The notes beneath the pieces are model-generated. The model worked only from the letters and a program-made list of their open reading frames with translations. It was not told the DNA's origin and ran no database searches. Of a stretch of 64,000 bases of DNA, positions 1-10,704 are shown in pieces. The number at the start of each line of letters is the position of its first letter. The first letter of the stretch is position 1. Source of the DNA: Hydrogenophaga sp. PAMC20947 (GTDB lineage Bacteria; Pseudomonadota; Gammaproteobacteria; Burkholderiales; Burkholderiaceae_C); the NCBI RefSeq assembly GCF_004795855.1, contig NZ_CP039252.1, positions 2,170,001-2,234,000 on the forward strand, written 5' to 3'. A program made the translations under genes and the position numbers.

Positions 1-471
1 GCCCACCACAAAACCCTGTGGGGTGGCGAAGAAGACGTTGCCGCCCACCTGGTTGTTCTTGATCGAGTTCAGTACCCCGTCAACCGTGACCGCCGATCCG
101 GTCACGAAATTGATCAGGTTGGCGCTTTGGGAAGGCACATGCAGGTTCACCACATCACCACTGCCGACACCAAAGGCAGAAAAGGAATTGAAGGCGTTCG
201 ATCCACTGGTTGTGGAGGTGCTCACATTGGTGGCACCGCCACTGGAGGACACCGAGGTCTGCGTCCGGCCGTCGGGCTGAATGTTGGGCCCCGCCATCGC
301 CGGCGGCATCACAAACATGCTGGCACTCATCGCCAACAAGGCCGCAGTACGGCGTTTGCCTGTACCCGATTTGCCTCGTCCCCTGGCGGTTTCTGCCACG
401 GCCACCCAAATCATCAGCGCCTCATTCCAAACCAGACGATAGAGGCGGTTGACTGAGGCGTGGCTGTACAT
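1..471 (-). CDS. Two-partner secretion exoprotein (filamentous haemagglutinin-like), N-terminal part, cut by window edge
   Basis: Reverse-strand reading from the ATG at 469-471 stays open for 157 codons to base 1, so the gene continues outside the window. Residues about 8-35 are a clear extended signal peptide region (ESPR) with RLVWNEALMIWVAVAETARG. A hydrophobic signal core follows (RTAALLAMSASMFVMPPAMA). After it comes the start of a TPS secretion domain, with VNLHVPSQSANLINFV, a VDGVLNSIKNNQVGGNVFF stretch and FATPQGFVVG. Family knowledge: such TpsA proteins are exported by Sec, cross the outer membrane through a TpsB pore and act as adhesins or contact-dependent toxins. A GGAG Shine-Dalgarno lies 8 bases upstream of the start. 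No TpsB gene is visible in the window. What the rest encodes cannot be seen. Confidence 0.85.
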   Translation of the reverse strand, partial: MYSHASVNRLYRLVWNEALMIWVAVAETARGRGKSGTGKRRTAALLAMSASMFVMPPAMAGPNIQPDGRTQTSVSSSGGATNVSTSTTSGSNAFNSFSAFGVGSGDVVNLHVPSQSANLINFVTGSAVTVDGVLNSIKNNQVGGNVFFATPQGFVVG

Positions 472-960
472 TTCGTGCTCCAAAAGGGTGTATGTGGTGG
501 CCGGATTGCTCGGCTTGTTGAGCAAAAAGTCACTACGTTGCTGACATCAGGTTACAGGTCCCGTTTGAATGTCACAAGCGAAGAGCGCACCGAAAAGTAG
601 ACTTTTTGGGTAGACCGTTTGGGCTACGACCTCCGGTTGCTCCTTTTTTTATAGCATTGATATCCCCGCATGGGGTTCATGCGGGAACTCAAATGCCTAA
701 TGGAAGGCGGCACAATTGGTGGGCAAAAAAATGCAAAAAAAACAGGTCAATTCCCCGCTTAAAGGGTGAATTCCCCCTATGAGCCCGCCCGGCGCAGGGG
801 CGCAAGCGGGCTCAGTGCGCTTTCACCGGCGAAACCGGCGGCACTTGAGCACCCCCATTGGCACCACAATGGCGCCTCAGACACAGCACACCCAAGCCAC
901 CGCGCTCGCACTGCACCTCTTGAGGTTGGGTGCCAGCCAAACTGACCAGGAAGACCGGCG
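472..960. other. Non-coding gap between tpsA-like gene and mutS
   Basis: No convincing gene on either strand. The stretch holds two perfect inverted repeats. One is an 8-bp stem CCCGCATG/CATGCGGG at 665-685 with a 5-base loop. The other is an 8-bp stem GAGCCCGC/GCGGGCTC at 781-813. A T-run lies just left of the first. Neither is followed by a T-run in a useful orientation, so I do not call them terminators. The promoter of the leftward exoprotein gene should lie in the left part. Confidence 0.5.
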
Positions 961-3705
961 TTGAATCGCGATACCAGCACCCGCACGACAGACAGCGAAT
1001 CGCTGGCCCGTCACACCCCCATGATGCAGCAGTACCTCGCCCTCAAGGCGGGGTATCCCAACACCCTGGTGTTCTACCGCATGGGGGATTTTTACGAGCT
1101 CTTCTTCGGTGATGCCGAAAAGGCGGCGCGCCTGCTCGACATCACGCTGACCCAGCGCGGCCAGTCGGCCGGGTCGCCCGTGGTCATGGCGGGCATCCCG
1201 TTTCACGCGCTCGACAACTACCTGGCCCGGCTGATCAAGCTGGGCGAGTCCGCGGCCATCTGTGAGCAAGTGGGCGATGTGGCCACATCCAAGGGCCCGG
1301 TCGAGCGCAAGGTCATGCGGGTCGTCACCCCGGGCACGCTGACCGACTCCGAGCTCCTGTCAGACAAATCCGAAGCCCTGCTGATGGCGGTGCACCCTGG
1401 TGCACGCACGGGTTGCGGCCTGGCCTGGATGTCGGTCACACAGGGCATCGTCTTCCTGGCCCAGTGCGCCAGCGACGAATTGGCCGACTGGATGGCCCGC
1501 ATCGCCCCTGGAGAAGTGCTTTACAGCGCCGAGGTCAGCCCCGCATTTGAAAAATCCGTCCAGTCCCTGGCCTCGCAGCAAGGCGTCGGTGGCACCCGCA
1601 TGGTGGCCGTGCTGCGCCCGGCCTGGGCCTTTGACAGCGGGCTGGGCGAGCGCAAACTGCTGGAGCAGTTGCAAACCGCCAGCCTCGCCGCCTGGGATGC
1701 CCAGGCCCTCACCGACGCCCACGCGGCGGCGGCTGCGTTGCTGGAATACGCCGAGCACACCCAGGGGCGCGCGCTCACACACGTCAAGAGCCTGCAAGTG
1801 GCGCACAACGACGAGCTGATCGACTTGCCTTCGACCACACGCCGCAACCTTGAACTCACGCAAACCCTGCGAGGCGAGAGCAGCCCCACCCTGCTGTCGC
1901 TGCTCGATGTCTGCCACACCGGCATGGGCAGCCGGCAGCTGCGCACCTGGCTGCTCGAGCCGGCGCGTGACCGGGGCCCGGCGCGTGCCCGCCTTGCGGC
2001 GCTCGGTGTGTTGCGTCAGGGGCTGGGTCAGCGCCTGCGCCAGTCACTCAAAGGCGCCAGCGATGTCGAACGCATCACGGCCCGCACCGCCCTGCGCCAG
2101 GTGCGCCCCCGCGAACTGGTGGGCCTGGGCCTGACCCTCGCGCGGGCCGCCGAGCTGGCCCAGGGCCTCGCCCAAGAGCTGTCCGCCGACACAGCACCCG
2201 TACTGCTCAGCAAGCTGGGCAACGACCTGATTCCTCCCGAGCGGTGTGCATCCCTGCTGCGCAGCGCCTTGCATGCCGAGCCAGCCGCCCTGGTGCGCGA
2301 CGGTGGCGTGATCGCCGATGGTTTCGACGCCGAACTCGATGAGCTGCGCGCCATCCAGAACAACTGCGACGGTTTTCTGATCGACCTCGAAACCCGCGAG
2401 CGCGAGCGCACCGGCATCACCAACCTGCGGGTGCAGTTCAACAAGGTCCATGGTTTCTACATCGAAGTCTCACAAGGCCAGGTCAGCAAGGTGCCCGACG
2501 ACTACCGCCGCCGGCAAACCCTCAAAAACGCCGAGCGCTTCATCACGCCCGAACTCAAAGCCTTCGAAGACAAAGCCCTGTCGGCCCAGGAACGCGCTTT
2601 GGCGCGGGAGAAATGGCTGTTTGAAAACCTGCTCGACGAACTGCAGGCCTTCATCCCCGACCTCACCCGTCTGGCGCGCGCCATCGCGGCGCTCGATGCC
2701 CTGTGTGCGCTGGCCGAGCGTTCGCTCACGCTGCAGTGGCACGAGCCCCAGTTCGTCAACGAACCCTGCATCGAAATTCGGGGCGGGCGCCACCCCGTGG
2801 TGGAAGCGCGGCTCAACGAAACCACCGGCGGCAGCTTCATCGCCAACGACACCCTCATGGGCGCCAAGCAACGCATGCAGGTCATCACCGGCCCCAACAT
2901 GGGCGGCAAGAGCACCTACATGCGCCAGGTCGCGGTGATCGTCTTGCTCGCCAGCATGGGCAGCTACGTCCCAGCCGAGAGCTGCCGACTCGGCCCCATC
3001 GACGCCATCCACACGCGCATTGGCGCCGCCGACGATCTGGCCAACGCCCAGTCGACCTTCATGGTGGAAATGACCGAAGCCGCGCAAATCCTCAACGCGG
3101 TCACGTCCAAGGAAGCGCCGGGCCGCCCCAAGCTTCCTGTCCTCCCTCGGGGGGAGGACCGGGCTCAGCCCGGTCCAGGGGGCGCCTATTCACTGGTGCT
3201 GATGGACGAAATTGGCCGCGGCACATCCACCTTTGACGGCCTGGCGCTGGCCGGCGGCATTGCGGCCCACCTGCACGACAAAGCCAAGGCCTTCACCCTG
3301 TTTGCCACCCACTATTTCGAGCTCACCGAATTCCCCGCGCAACACCACGCCGCCATCAATGTGCACGTGAGCGCGGTGGAGGGCAGCGGCAAGGCCAACA
3401 TCGTCTTCCTGCACCAGATCGAGCCCGGGCCCGCCAGCCGCAGCTACGGCATTCAGGTTGCCCGGCTGGCCGGCGTGCCCACATCGGTGGTGCAACACGC
3501 CCGCCACGCACTGGCCGCGCTGGAAAACCAGAGCAGCCAGAACCGCGATCAGGTCGACCTCTTTGCCCCGCCGCCGGTGAGCGAAGCGCCCGAAGCACAT
3601 CCCCTGCAGACCGCCCTGTCAGGCATCGATCCCGACGCCCTGTCACCGCGCGAAGCGCTGGAACAGCTCTACACCCTCAAAAAACTCGCCCAATCCACCA
3701 CATGA
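961..3705 (+). CDS. mutS: DNA mismatch repair protein MutS
   Basis: Recognises mismatches and small loops and starts methyl-independent or MutL-dependent repair. The mismatch-reading F-Y-E motif sits at residues 44-46 (GDFYELFF). The lever and clamp region holds [12 protein letters not shown]. The ATPase has Walker [10 protein letters not shown] from residue 644, Walker [17 protein letters not shown] around 745-758 and [10 protein letters not shown]. At 914 residues it is longer than the roughly 850-860 usual for the family. Most of the excess is an in-frame proline/glycine-rich insert (residues about 717-743) between Walker A and Walker B, encoded by a palindromic repeat (see separate entry). 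The start is TTG at 961 with AGGA 8 bases upstream; ATG at 1021, within HTPMMQQYL, is the alternative. It overlaps the next gene by four bases. Confidence 0.96.
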   Translation: MNRDTSTRTTDSESLARHTPMMQQYLALKAGYPNTLVFYRMGDFYELFFGDAEKAARLLDITLTQRGQSAGSPVVMAGIPFHALDNYLARLIKLGESAAICEQVGDVATSKGPVERKVMRVVTPGTLTDSELLSDKSEALLMAVHPGARTGCGLAWMSVTQGIVFLAQCASDELADWMARIAPGEVLYSAEVSPAFEKSVQSLASQQGVGGTRMVAVLRPAWAFDSGLGERKLLEQLQTASLAAWDAQALTDAHAAAAALLEYAEHTQGRALTHVKSLQVAHNDELIDLPSTTRRNLELTQTLRGESSPTLLSLLDVCHTGMGSRQLRTWLLEPARDRGPARARLAALGVLRQGLGQRLRQSLKGASDVERITARTALRQVRPRELVGLGLTLARAAELAQGLAQELSADTAPVLLSKLGNDLIPPERCASLLRSALHAEPAALVRDGGVIADGFDAELDELRAIQNNCDGFLIDLETRERERTGITNLRVQFNKVHGFYIEVSQGQVSKVPDDYRRRQTLKNAERFITPELKAFEDKALSAQERALAREKWLFENLLDELQAFIPDLTRLARAIAALDALCALAERSLTLQWHEPQFVNEPCIEIRGGRHPVVEARLNETTGGSFIANDTLMGAKQRMQVITGPNMGGKSTYMRQVAVIVLLASMGSYVPAESCRLGPIDAIHTRIGAADDLANAQSTFMVEMTEAAQILNAVTSKEAPGRPKLPVLPRGEDRAQPGPGGAYSLVLMDEIGRGTSTFDGLALAGGIAAHLHDKAKAFTLFATHYFELTEFPAQHHAAINVHVSAVEGSGKANIVFLHQIEPGPASRSYGIQVARLAGVPTSVVQHARHALAALENQSSQNRDQVDLFAPPPVSEAPEAHPLQTALSGIDPDALSPREALEQLYTLKKLAQSTT
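3109..3189 (+). repeat. Palindromic repeat inserted in frame in mutS
   Basis: About 81 bases that interrupt the otherwise conserved ATPase core of mutS. They contain a 10-bp perfect inverted repeat around one central base (GGACCGGGCT at 3156-3165, AGCCCGGTCC at 3167-3176), preceded by CCTCCC/GGGAGG (3141-3146/3152-3157). The insert reads through without a stop and adds about 27 residues (starting [17 protein letters not shown]). It looks like a short REP/MITE-type element that spread into a coding sequence. I did not find a second copy in this window. Confidence 0.7.
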
Positions 3706-4529
3706 CTTATTGCGTCGCCGTCAAACTCAACGCCGGCATGGTGTTCCTCTCCGACTCGCGCACCAATGCCGGGCTCGACCAGATCAGCACGTTCCGGAAA
3801 ATGATCGTCTACGAAAAGACAGGCGATCGTTTCATGTGCCTGCTCTCGGCCGGCAACCTGTCGATCTCCCAGTCGGTGCGGGAAATCCTGCAGACCGAAG
3901 AACTCGCTGACCACAACGGTGGCGAACCCATCACCATCTGGAATGCCAAAAGCATGTTCGACGCTGTGCGGGTGCTCGGCGCCGCCGTTCGCCATGTGCA
4001 CGAACGCGACGGCGACGCGCTGCGAAGCGCCGGGCTGGACTTCAATGTGTCCATGGTTTTTGGTGGCCAGATCAAAGGCGAAGGCATGCGCCTGTTTCAG
4101 GTGTATTCAGCGGGCAACTTCATCGAAGCCACCGCCGAAACCCCTTTCTTCCAGCTGGGCGAATCCAAATACGGCAAGCCCGTGCTCGACCGCGTGATCA
4201 CCCCCCAGACACCGCTGGACGAGGCCGCCAAGTGTGTGCTGGTTTCCATGGACTCCACACTCAAATCCAACCTCTCGGTGGGCCTGCCGCTGGACATGGT
4301 GGTGTACGAAGCCAACCAGCTGCAAAGCGACAAAGTCACCTGCATCGACGAAAACAACCCCTACTTTCGCATGCTGCACAGCAGCTGGGGCCAAAAGCTG
4401 CGGGAAGTCTTTGACAGCATCGAAGACCCCACCTGGGACGCCAGCCCCACCGAAGTCCCCCTGATGGGCGGCGCCTCACGCCACCAGCCCCTGCGCAAAA
4501 TCACCAACGCGACAGAAAAACTGGTCTGA
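3702..4529 (+). CDS. Anbu-type proteasome-like Ntn hydrolase
   Basis: 275 residues starting MTYCVAVKL. Removing Met would expose Thr2 as the N-terminal nucleophile, as in Anbu (ancestral beta subunit, peptidase family T1). Further Anbu-like features are [17 protein letters not shown] (about 17-33) and the LLSAGNLS strand. Known family members form open rings and usually sit beside transglutaminase-like, alpha-E and ATP-grasp genes; none is present here. Instead the gene is translationally coupled to mutS through an ATGA overlap, and an alpha/beta hydrolase follows. The substrate is unknown. The family call is firm; a peptidase role is inferred. Confidence 0.88.
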   Translation: MTYCVAVKLNAGMVFLSDSRTNAGLDQISTFRKMIVYEKTGDRFMCLLSAGNLSISQSVREILQTEELADHNGGEPITIWNAKSMFDAVRVLGAAVRHVHERDGDALRSAGLDFNVSMVFGGQIKGEGMRLFQVYSAGNFIEATAETPFFQLGESKYGKPVLDRVITPQTPLDEAAKCVLVSMDSTLKSNLSVGLPLDMVVYEANQLQSDKVTCIDENNPYFRMLHSSWGQKLREVFDSIEDPTWDASPTEVPLMGGASRHQPLRKITNATEKLV

Positions 4530-4599
4530 GACCCTCATGCTCGGCGGCGACTGGTGCGAGCGTGCCCGTCAACGCGTGTTCGCTTCACCTTCTGCCTCC

Positions 4600-5427
4600 A
4601 TGTCCCTCGTTATTTTTTCCCACGCCAACAGCTTTCCGGCCAGCACCTACGGGGTGCTGTTCAAGTCGTTGCGTGCCCGCGGCTTTGCCGTGCGCGCGCC
4701 CGACATGCTGGGCCACGACCCCAACTACCCGGTCACCAGCAACTGGCCCCATGTCGTGCAGCAGGTGGCCGATTTCGCCAGTGCTGAAATCCAGCGCCAG
4801 GGCGAGCCCGCCTGGCTGGTGGGGCATTCGCTGGGCGGTTTCCTGAGCCTCATGTGCGCCGCGCGCCACCCCGAGCTGGGCGGGCGTGCGGTGCGCGGTG
4901 TGGTCTTGCTGGATTCGCCTGTGATTGGTGGCTGGCGCGCCCGCACGCTCGAACTCGCCAAACGCACCCAGCTCGTGGGCTCCATCTCACCGGGCAAGGT
5001 GAGCCGCCGGCGCCGCAACAGCTGGGCCGATACCGAAGCGGTTTTCCAGCATTTCTCCAGCAAGCCCGCCTTCGCGCGCTGGGACCCTCAGGTTTTGCGC
5101 GATTACATCGACCACGGCACCCACGATGTCGAAGGCAAACGCGTGCTTTGCTTTGACCGCGACGTGGAAACGCTGATCTACAACACCCTGCCCCACAACC
5201 TCGACCGGCTGCTGCGCCGCAAGCCCTTGCAATGCCCGGTGGGCTTCATTGGGGGCACGGCTTCGCTGGAGATGAAGCAGGTGGGCATGTCCATGACCCA
5301 CAAAGTGGTCGGTCGCCAACACCCCGAGCGCATGCTCATGGTTGAAGGCAGCCACCTGTTCCCCATGGAAAAACCCCAGGAAACAGCGGCGGCCATTGAA
5401 ACGCTGCTGAAAACCCTGGCCGGTTGA
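4600..5427 (+). CDS. Alpha/beta hydrolase
   Basis: 275 residues from the ATG at 4600 (MSLVIFSHANSFPASTYG), the start that aligns with the first beta strand and oxyanion region. An in-frame ATG at 4537 would add 21 unrelated-looking residues. The nucleophile elbow is GHSLGG with Ser77. A plausible late His is in EGSHLFPMEKP near the C terminus, and an acid may be in the VGFIGG strand region. No signal peptide, so it should be cytoplasmic. It may form a loose operon with mutS and the Anbu gene (about 70 bases after the latter). Substrate unknown; an esterase or lactonase-like role is only family-level inference. Confidence 0.85.
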   Translation: MSLVIFSHANSFPASTYGVLFKSLRARGFAVRAPDMLGHDPNYPVTSNWPHVVQQVADFASAEIQRQGEPAWLVGHSLGGFLSLMCAARHPELGGRAVRGVVLLDSPVIGGWRARTLELAKRTQLVGSISPGKVSRRRRNSWADTEAVFQHFSSKPAFARWDPQVLRDYIDHGTHDVEGKRVLCFDRDVETLIYNTLPHNLDRLLRRKPLQCPVGFIGGTASLEMKQVGMSMTHKVVGRQHPERMLMVEGSHLFPMEKPQETAAAIETLLKTLAG

Positions 5428-5588
5428 GTCGCCTGCCTCGCGCAGGCGACAAGGCCCGAATTTCCCCTGTTTCCCGACGCCAACAGCCCGCTTAAACGCG
5501 AATAAGCAGGAAAAATCCCGCCAATGGGCTTCAGGGACACCGGAGCAACCCACCAAAGGCCCCGTCCTAGGTAACATGTGCCCAACAC

Positions 5589-7535
5589 ATGAGTTCCTCT
5601 AACCGTCAGGCTCCTTCACGCTGGCAGTCCGCTTGGCGCCGGCTGCTGGACAACGAACCCCGCACGCACCCCCTCTGGCTGCGCTGGAGCGCGGCGGTGG
5701 CGTTGACCTTGCTTGCCGTCTGGTTGCGATTGCAGATCAGCTCACCCGAATCGGGCGCCCGTTTTGCGACCCTGTCATTGGCCGTGACCGTGTCTACCTT
5801 GTTTGGTGGCGTGTCGTCGGGCCTGATCAGCACCGCCCTCGCCATGCTGCTGGCGAATTTCGCCATGATCGCGCCGCTGGGCCAGATGGCGGTCAGCAAC
5901 CCGGTGGAGGCGTTCTGGCTCAACCTCACCTTCCTGATCACGCAGCTGGTGGTGATCGGTGCCATCTGGGTCATGCAACAGCGCAACCGCCGCATGCACG
6001 ACCTCAAGCGTGAACTCACGAGCAGCCAGAAAAAATTTCTGGACACCTTCGAACATGCGGCCGCCGGCATCACCCACGTGGGCCTGGGCGGCGAGCTGCT
6101 GGCCGTCAACCAGACCTTCTGCCAGCTGGTGGGCTACAGCGAAGCGGAGCTGCGCCAACTGACCTTCCAGGACATCACCCACCCAGACGATATCGCCGAT
6201 GACGTCGGGCTGCTGCACCAGGCCGTCCAGGGCTTGCGCACCCAATACACGCTCGAAAAACGCTACATCCACCGCCAGGGTCATCAGATCTGGGCGCAGG
6301 TCACCGTGGCCTTGATGCTCAAAGCCCAAGGCCAACCCGACTACTTCATCTCGGTGGTGCAAGACATCTCGGCCGTCAAAGCCACAGAAGAAGCGCTGCG
6401 CACCAGTGAACGGCTGATGCAGCGAGCACAAGCGGTGGGCGCGCTGCTCACCTGGGAATGCGACATCGCGGAGCAGCGCTTTCGCACCTTTGGCAAGATC
6501 TATCCTTGGCTGGACCCGTCCGCCAACCAGTTCGAGGCCGAAGGCATTCTGGCAAAAGTCCATCCCGACGACCATGTCCGCCTGAAGGCCGAATGGGCGC
6601 AGGCGATCAAGGGTCGCGGCAACTACCAGGGCCTGTACCGGGGGCGTCCGGGCAGCAGAATTCAGTGGTTCACGGTGACCGCCGACTTCGAGCGCGATGA
6701 ACGCGGCCGCGCCTTGCGCGCGCTGGGTGTGACGCAAGACGTGAGCAAGCAAAAACTCGCCGAGCTCGAGATTAAGCACCTCAACGCATCGCTGGAGCAG
6801 CGCATCCAGGATCGCACGCACGAGCTGAAAGACGCCTACAACGAACTCGAAAGCTATTCCTATGCGGTGGCCCATGACCTGCGCTCACCGCTGCGCATCA
6901 TCAATGGCTTTGCACAAGCGCTGCAAGAAGACAACCCCGCCTTGAACGAATCCAGCGTCACCCACCTTCAGCGCATCCGCAATGCCAGCCAGAAAATGGG
7001 GCAGCTGATCGACGGGCTGCTGACGCTGTCCCAATACGCGCGGGGCCAGGTGACCCGCCACCCGGTCAACTTGAGCGTGGTGGCCACGCGCTTGCTGGAA
7101 GAAATGGCCAGTGACGAACCTCACCGCAACGTTGACTGGCAGGTCGAACCCGGACTGCTGATCCAGGCCGACCCGCCTTTGATTGAAGCGCTGATGCAAA
7201 ACCTGCTGGGCAACGCCTGGAAATACACCATGCGCACAACCGAAGCCCGCATCCGTGTCTACAGCGAAGTGGATGCGCAGGGACAGCCCCGCTACTGCGT
7301 CAGCGACAACGGCGCCGGATTCGACATGGCGCATGCAGGCAAGCTGTTCCAGCCCTTTCAGCGTTTGCACATGCCCCACGAATTTGCCGGGCTGGGCGTG
7401 GGCCTGGCCACCGCCCGGCGCATCGTGGTGCGACACAGCGGTGAGCTGAGCGCCGTGGGTGAGCCCGGTCGAGGGGCCCAGTTCGGTTTCACCCTGCCCT
7501 CAGCGCCTTCAGCGGCCGACCATCCCGCCCCCTGA
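5589..7535 (+). CDS. Membrane sensor histidine kinase with PAS domains
   Basis: 648 residues. The N-terminal ~120 residues hold about four hydrophobic segments resembling the KdpD-like DUF4118 region, ending IWVMQQRNRR. Two PAS/PAC units follow: about 145-265, with FEHAAAGITHVGLGGELLAVN and an RQGHQIW region, and about 275-385. A short coiled segment leads to the HisKA dimerisation helix with the phospho-accepting His429 in AVAHDLRSPLR. The HATPase domain has N-box NLLGNAWKYT and G-boxes DNGAGFD and GLGVGLATARRIV. The domain order resembles phytochrome-type orphan kinases. No response regulator gene lies nearby, so the partner is elsewhere. The ligand is unknown. Confidence 0.9.
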   Translation: MSSSNRQAPSRWQSAWRRLLDNEPRTHPLWLRWSAAVALTLLAVWLRLQISSPESGARFATLSLAVTVSTLFGGVSSGLISTALAMLLANFAMIAPLGQMAVSNPVEAFWLNLTFLITQLVVIGAIWVMQQRNRRMHDLKRELTSSQKKFLDTFEHAAAGITHVGLGGELLAVNQTFCQLVGYSEAELRQLTFQDITHPDDIADDVGLLHQAVQGLRTQYTLEKRYIHRQGHQIWAQVTVALMLKAQGQPDYFISVVQDISAVKATEEALRTSERLMQRAQAVGALLTWECDIAEQRFRTFGKIYPWLDPSANQFEAEGILAKVHPDDHVRLKAEWAQAIKGRGNYQGLYRGRPGSRIQWFTVTADFERDERGRALRALGVTQDVSKQKLAELEIKHLNASLEQRIQDRTHELKDAYNELESYSYAVAHDLRSPLRIINGFAQALQEDNPALNESSVTHLQRIRNASQKMGQLIDGLLTLSQYARGQVTRHPVNLSVVATRLLEEMASDEPHRNVDWQVEPGLLIQADPPLIEALMQNLLGNAWKYTMRTTEARIRVYSEVDAQGQPRYCVSDNGAGFDMAHAGKLFQPFQRLHMPHEFAGLGVGLATARRIVVRHSGELSAVGEPGRGAQFGFTLPSAPSAADHPAP

Positions 7536-7568
7536 AGTCTGAAGTGGTCGGGCCTGTGCAGAAAAGGC

Positions 7569-8900
7569 TCAGGCTCCGTGCCCGGTTGGCGCTTCCGCCG
7601 GCGACGGCCCGTCTCCGCTGACCGGATCGGGCGACACCGTATCGGTCCGCGGATCCATGTGCAACACCGCTTGCGAACCACCGCCCATCAGCACGAAGTC
7701 TGCCTTCTCTTCGTTCGGCACCGCCGCTGGCGCCGCCCTGAAGCGCTTGATGGCATACAAGGCCAGCGAGGCCATCACCGCTGAATAAAACAGCATCAGG
7801 CTGGAAGGCCCGGCGATGTCCATCGCCACACCGGCCACCACCGGTCCGATGGCGGCACCGATGCCATGAATCAACAGCAAACCGCCGGTGAACTCCACCA
7901 GCCGTGCCGAGTCGATCTGGTCGTTCACGTGGGCCACGCACAAACCGTAAATGGCAAAAATCAACCCGCCCAAGACGACCGCCAAGGGAATCAGGGCGGC
8001 CGTCGAAATGCCGGTCAGCACGTAACCCAGGCCTGTGACCGCCGCGCCGAGAATGCAGACCCACATCAACACAATGCGCCGATCGTGGGTGTCCGAGTAG
8101 TGGCCCACTGGCCACTGAAACACCGCCCCACCCAAGATCGCCGCCGCGATGAACGAGGCGACCTCGGCGTCGGAGAAACCCACCGACTTGCCGAACACCG
8201 AACTCATGCCGTAAAAAGCCCCGGTGATCAGGCCTGAGGCCAGGGCCGCAGCCATGCCAATCGGCGAAGCCTCGTAGAGGTTGCGCAAACTGAGCGTGGG
8301 CGCGTCCACGGGCGGTGGCTCGTCCACCTCGGTCATGGTGATGGGCAGCAAGGCAAACGAAAACATCACCGACACCATGGCAAACGGGACAAAGCCCAGG
8401 CGGTCACCCACCAGGATCAACCACTGACCCAAAGCCAGCGCAACGAAATTGACCGCCATGTACACGGCGAACAAACGGCCACGCAAAGCGTTGGGCGCCA
8501 GGGCATTGAGCCAGCTCTCGAGCACGATGTAGAGACCCACCATGCACACGCCGGTGACAAAACGCAGCAGCCCCCAGAACCAGGGATCGATCCAGAGCGC
8601 ATGCAAGATGGGCATGGTCGAAGCCAGTGAGGCCATGGCGGCAAACGCCCGGATATGCCCCACCCGCCGGATCACCACCGGGCATGCGTAGGTGCCCGCC
8701 ACAAAGCCCACAAAGTAGGCCGAGGTGACCAGGCCCAGTGTGATGGTGGAGAAATCGGCCAGGCCAGCGCGCAAGCCCAGCACCGAAAACAGCAGGCCCA
8801 CCCCGACCACCAGCAAGCCCACACCCGACAACAAAGCCGACAGGCGCCACAGCAGCGGTCCCACCGAAGGGATGGCTTCGAGTTGTGCTCCCAATTTCAT
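7569..8900 (-). CDS. MFS transporter (YcaD-like)
   Basis: 443 residues starting [17 protein letters not shown] with about 12 hydrophobic segments. Family signs are the early [28 protein letters not shown] stretch, the R-x-G-x-x-R loop RRVGHIR and the [10 protein letters not shown] loop in the second half. This fits the YcaD/unknown-substrate MFS group. The start overlaps the uppP stop by four bases (ATGA), so translation is coupled to uppP. The substrate cannot be read from the sequence. It converges with the histidine kinase gene. Confidence 0.9.
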   Translation of the reverse strand: MKLGAQLEAIPSVGPLLWRLSALLSGVGLLVVGVGLLFSVLGLRAGLADFSTITLGLVTSAYFVGFVAGTYACPVVIRRVGHIRAFAAMASLASTMPILHALWIDPWFWGLLRFVTGVCMVGLYIVLESWLNALAPNALRGRLFAVYMAVNFVALALGQWLILVGDRLGFVPFAMVSVMFSFALLPITMTEVDEPPPVDAPTLSLRNLYEASPIGMAAALASGLITGAFYGMSSVFGKSVGFSDAEVASFIAAAILGGAVFQWPVGHYSDTHDRRIVLMWVCILGAAVTGLGYVLTGISTAALIPLAVVLGGLIFAIYGLCVAHVNDQIDSARLVEFTGGLLLIHGIGAAIGPVVAGVAMDIAGPSSLMLFYSAVMASLALYAIKRFRAAPAAVPNEEKADFVLMGGGSQAVLHMDPRTDTVSPDPVSGDGPSPAEAPTGHGA

Positions 8901-9721
8901 GCGGACCACTCTACCCAGCCCATGGAGGCTGTCAACAGAATCAGGCAGCCAAAGGCGATGCGGTACCAGGCGAAGGGCACAAAGCTGTGGTTGGCGATAT
9001 AGCGCAGCAACCAGCGGATGCACAGCCAGGCGCTCAGAAAGGCAAACAGCAAGCCCACGGCAAACACCGGAATATCGGCCGCCGAGAGCAGCGCCCGGTC
9101 TTTGTACAGGCTGTAAAAGCCCGCCCCGATCAGGGTGGGAATGGCGAGGTAAAAGCTGAAATCAATGGCGGCTTTGCGCGACAGGCCCAGCAGCATGCCG
9201 CCAATGATGGTCGAGCCGCTGCGGCTGGTGCCCGGCACCAGCGCCAGGCACTGCACCAGGCCCAGCTTGAGCGCATCCCAGGGCGTCATTTCATCCACCG
9301 ACTGGATGCGGGCGTCTACGGAATTGCGCCGCTCGGCCCACAAAATGATGAAGCCACCCACGATAAAAGTGGTGGCCACCACCATCGGTGTGAACAAATG
9401 CATTTTGATGGCCTTGCCCAGCAAGAGCCCGAGCACCACGGCAGGCACAAAGGCTATCGCCACATTGAGCGCAAAGCGCTGCGCCTGCCGCTCGGAAGGC
9501 AGGCCCGCGATCGTGTCGCGGATACGCTGCCAATAAACAATGATCACCGCCAGAATCGCCCCCGTCTGGATCGCGATCTCAAACACCTTGGCGCGGTCGC
9601 CGGTGAAATCCAGCAGGCTGCCCGCCAGAATCAGGTGTCCGGTGGACGAAATCGGCAAGAACTCGGTCAAGCCCTCCACCACACCCATGACGGCGGCCTT
9701 GATCAACAACACTGTATCCAT
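8897..9721 (-). CDS. uppP: Undecaprenyl-diphosphatase
   Basis: Dephosphorylates undecaprenyl diphosphate so that the lipid carrier can be reused for peptidoglycan and other envelope polymers; an integral membrane protein. Both family motifs are present: [15 protein letters not shown] (Glu16, Ser25-26, His29) and [13 protein letters not shown]. 274 residues from the ATG at 9721, normal for UppP/BacA. A GTG 12 bases upstream would add MRSG and is less likely. It is coupled to the downstream MFS gene. Members of this family confer bacitracin tolerance when abundant. Confidence 0.96.
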   Translation of the reverse strand: MDTVLLIKAAVMGVVEGLTEFLPISSTGHLILAGSLLDFTGDRAKVFEIAIQTGAILAVIIVYWQRIRDTIAGLPSERQAQRFALNVAIAFVPAVVLGLLLGKAIKMHLFTPMVVATTFIVGGFIILWAERRNSVDARIQSVDEMTPWDALKLGLVQCLALVPGTSRSGSTIIGGMLLGLSRKAAIDFSFYLAIPTLIGAGFYSLYKDRALLSAADIPVFAVGLLFAFLSAWLCIRWLLRYIANHSFVPFAWYRIAFGCLILLTASMGWVEWSA

Positions 9722-9830
9722 ACCTGACCGCACCAGGGCGGCTCACAAAAACGAACAGGCCACCACTGGCCTGATTCATACGCCTATGGTATCCGCAGCC
9801 TGAGCAGGCGCAGCCCCTTAAGCCCGCCGC

Positions 9831-10418
9831 TCAGCGTTTGACCGGATCCAGCTGCAGCCGCAGTCCGCCCGGCACCACCTTCAACACACCCGGCTGGTAA
9901 CCCAAACCATCAACCCGGCGCAGTTCTTCGGGTTTGAACTGGTGCACCACCAGATCTTGCAGCATCGTCTCCGCGATCTGGGTACCCGCCCCCCGAAGCT
10001 GCTGGGCATAGGAAACCGGCGCACCCGAGAGCTGGAAGCCCTCCATGCGAACCTGGTCCAGCCGCACCGTCTGGTCGCTCGCCTGGTAGCGCAAGCCGTA
10101 GCTCAGCTCCAGCTGCCCGCTCCAGGGGGCCCTGCTGCTCAGCACCGTGCTCGCCGCATAGTTCAGGCGGGTGCCGATCCGGTTTTCATCCGGCATCAGG
10201 CGCAGCTGGGGCTCTGACAGCGATACCTCGAACAGCTCCAGGTATTTTTTCTGCACCGGAAACTGCCTGGCCACCAGGGCCAGCAAACGGGCTTCTGAAA
10301 CATCCACCTCGCGCGGGCCCGAGCCCATGCCCGAGCAGGCCGACAACACCGACGACGCCGCCAATGCCCCAACCAGCGCCAGCGTCAACCCCAGCTTTCG
10401 ACGATGCCATTGCTTCAT
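9831..10418 (-). CDS. DUF1439 lipoprotein (YceB-like)
   Basis: 195 residues from MKQWHRRKLGL. The signal peptide ends in a lipobox, SSVLSACSG, so it should be lipidated and held in the envelope. The body matches the DUF1439/YceB pattern: an N-terminal VSEARLLALVARQFP, several amphipathic strands and a long helical C-terminal part. YceB-type proteins resemble lipid-binding folds, but no role is established. It stands alone, about 110 bases downstream of uppP on the same strand but reading away from it. Confidence 0.85.
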   Translation of the reverse strand: MKQWHRRKLGLTLALVGALAASSVLSACSGMGSGPREVDVSEARLLALVARQFPVQKKYLELFEVSLSEPQLRLMPDENRIGTRLNYAASTVLSSRAPWSGQLELSYGLRYQASDQTVRLDQVRMEGFQLSGAPVSYAQQLRGAGTQIAETMLQDLVVHQFKPEELRRVDGLGYQPGVLKVVPGGLRLQLDPVKR

Positions 10419-10704
10419 GAAAAAACCCGTTCTCTCTGAAATGCTTGAAACCCGGCGCGCGCAGCAGCGCCGGAACTGTGCCCATTGTAGAAACCGGCGC
10501 AACGCTTGAGTCCCCATTTTCTTCGGTCTGCGCACCTGTTCCTTGATCGCCGCTGCCGCCATTCGCGCCCACCGGCTGCCATTTCGCGCCACAGACCCGG
10601 CGATTCATCGCAAACCGCTGGCCCGCGCCAGCCGCTGCGGCCACAGTGACACCAACAAACGAAAGCCCAACCCCCTCTCAACACACCCCACGGAGCCCAC
10701 CCCC

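Noticed and set aside
665..685. Hairpin CCCGCATG/CATGCGGG as a terminator
   Set aside because: No T-run follows in either direction and no gene ends there. I keep it only as an inverted repeat.
5775..6875. 366-codon reverse frame in the histidine kinase gene
   Set aside because: The kinase frame has PAS, HisKA and ATPase motifs; the reverse frame has none.
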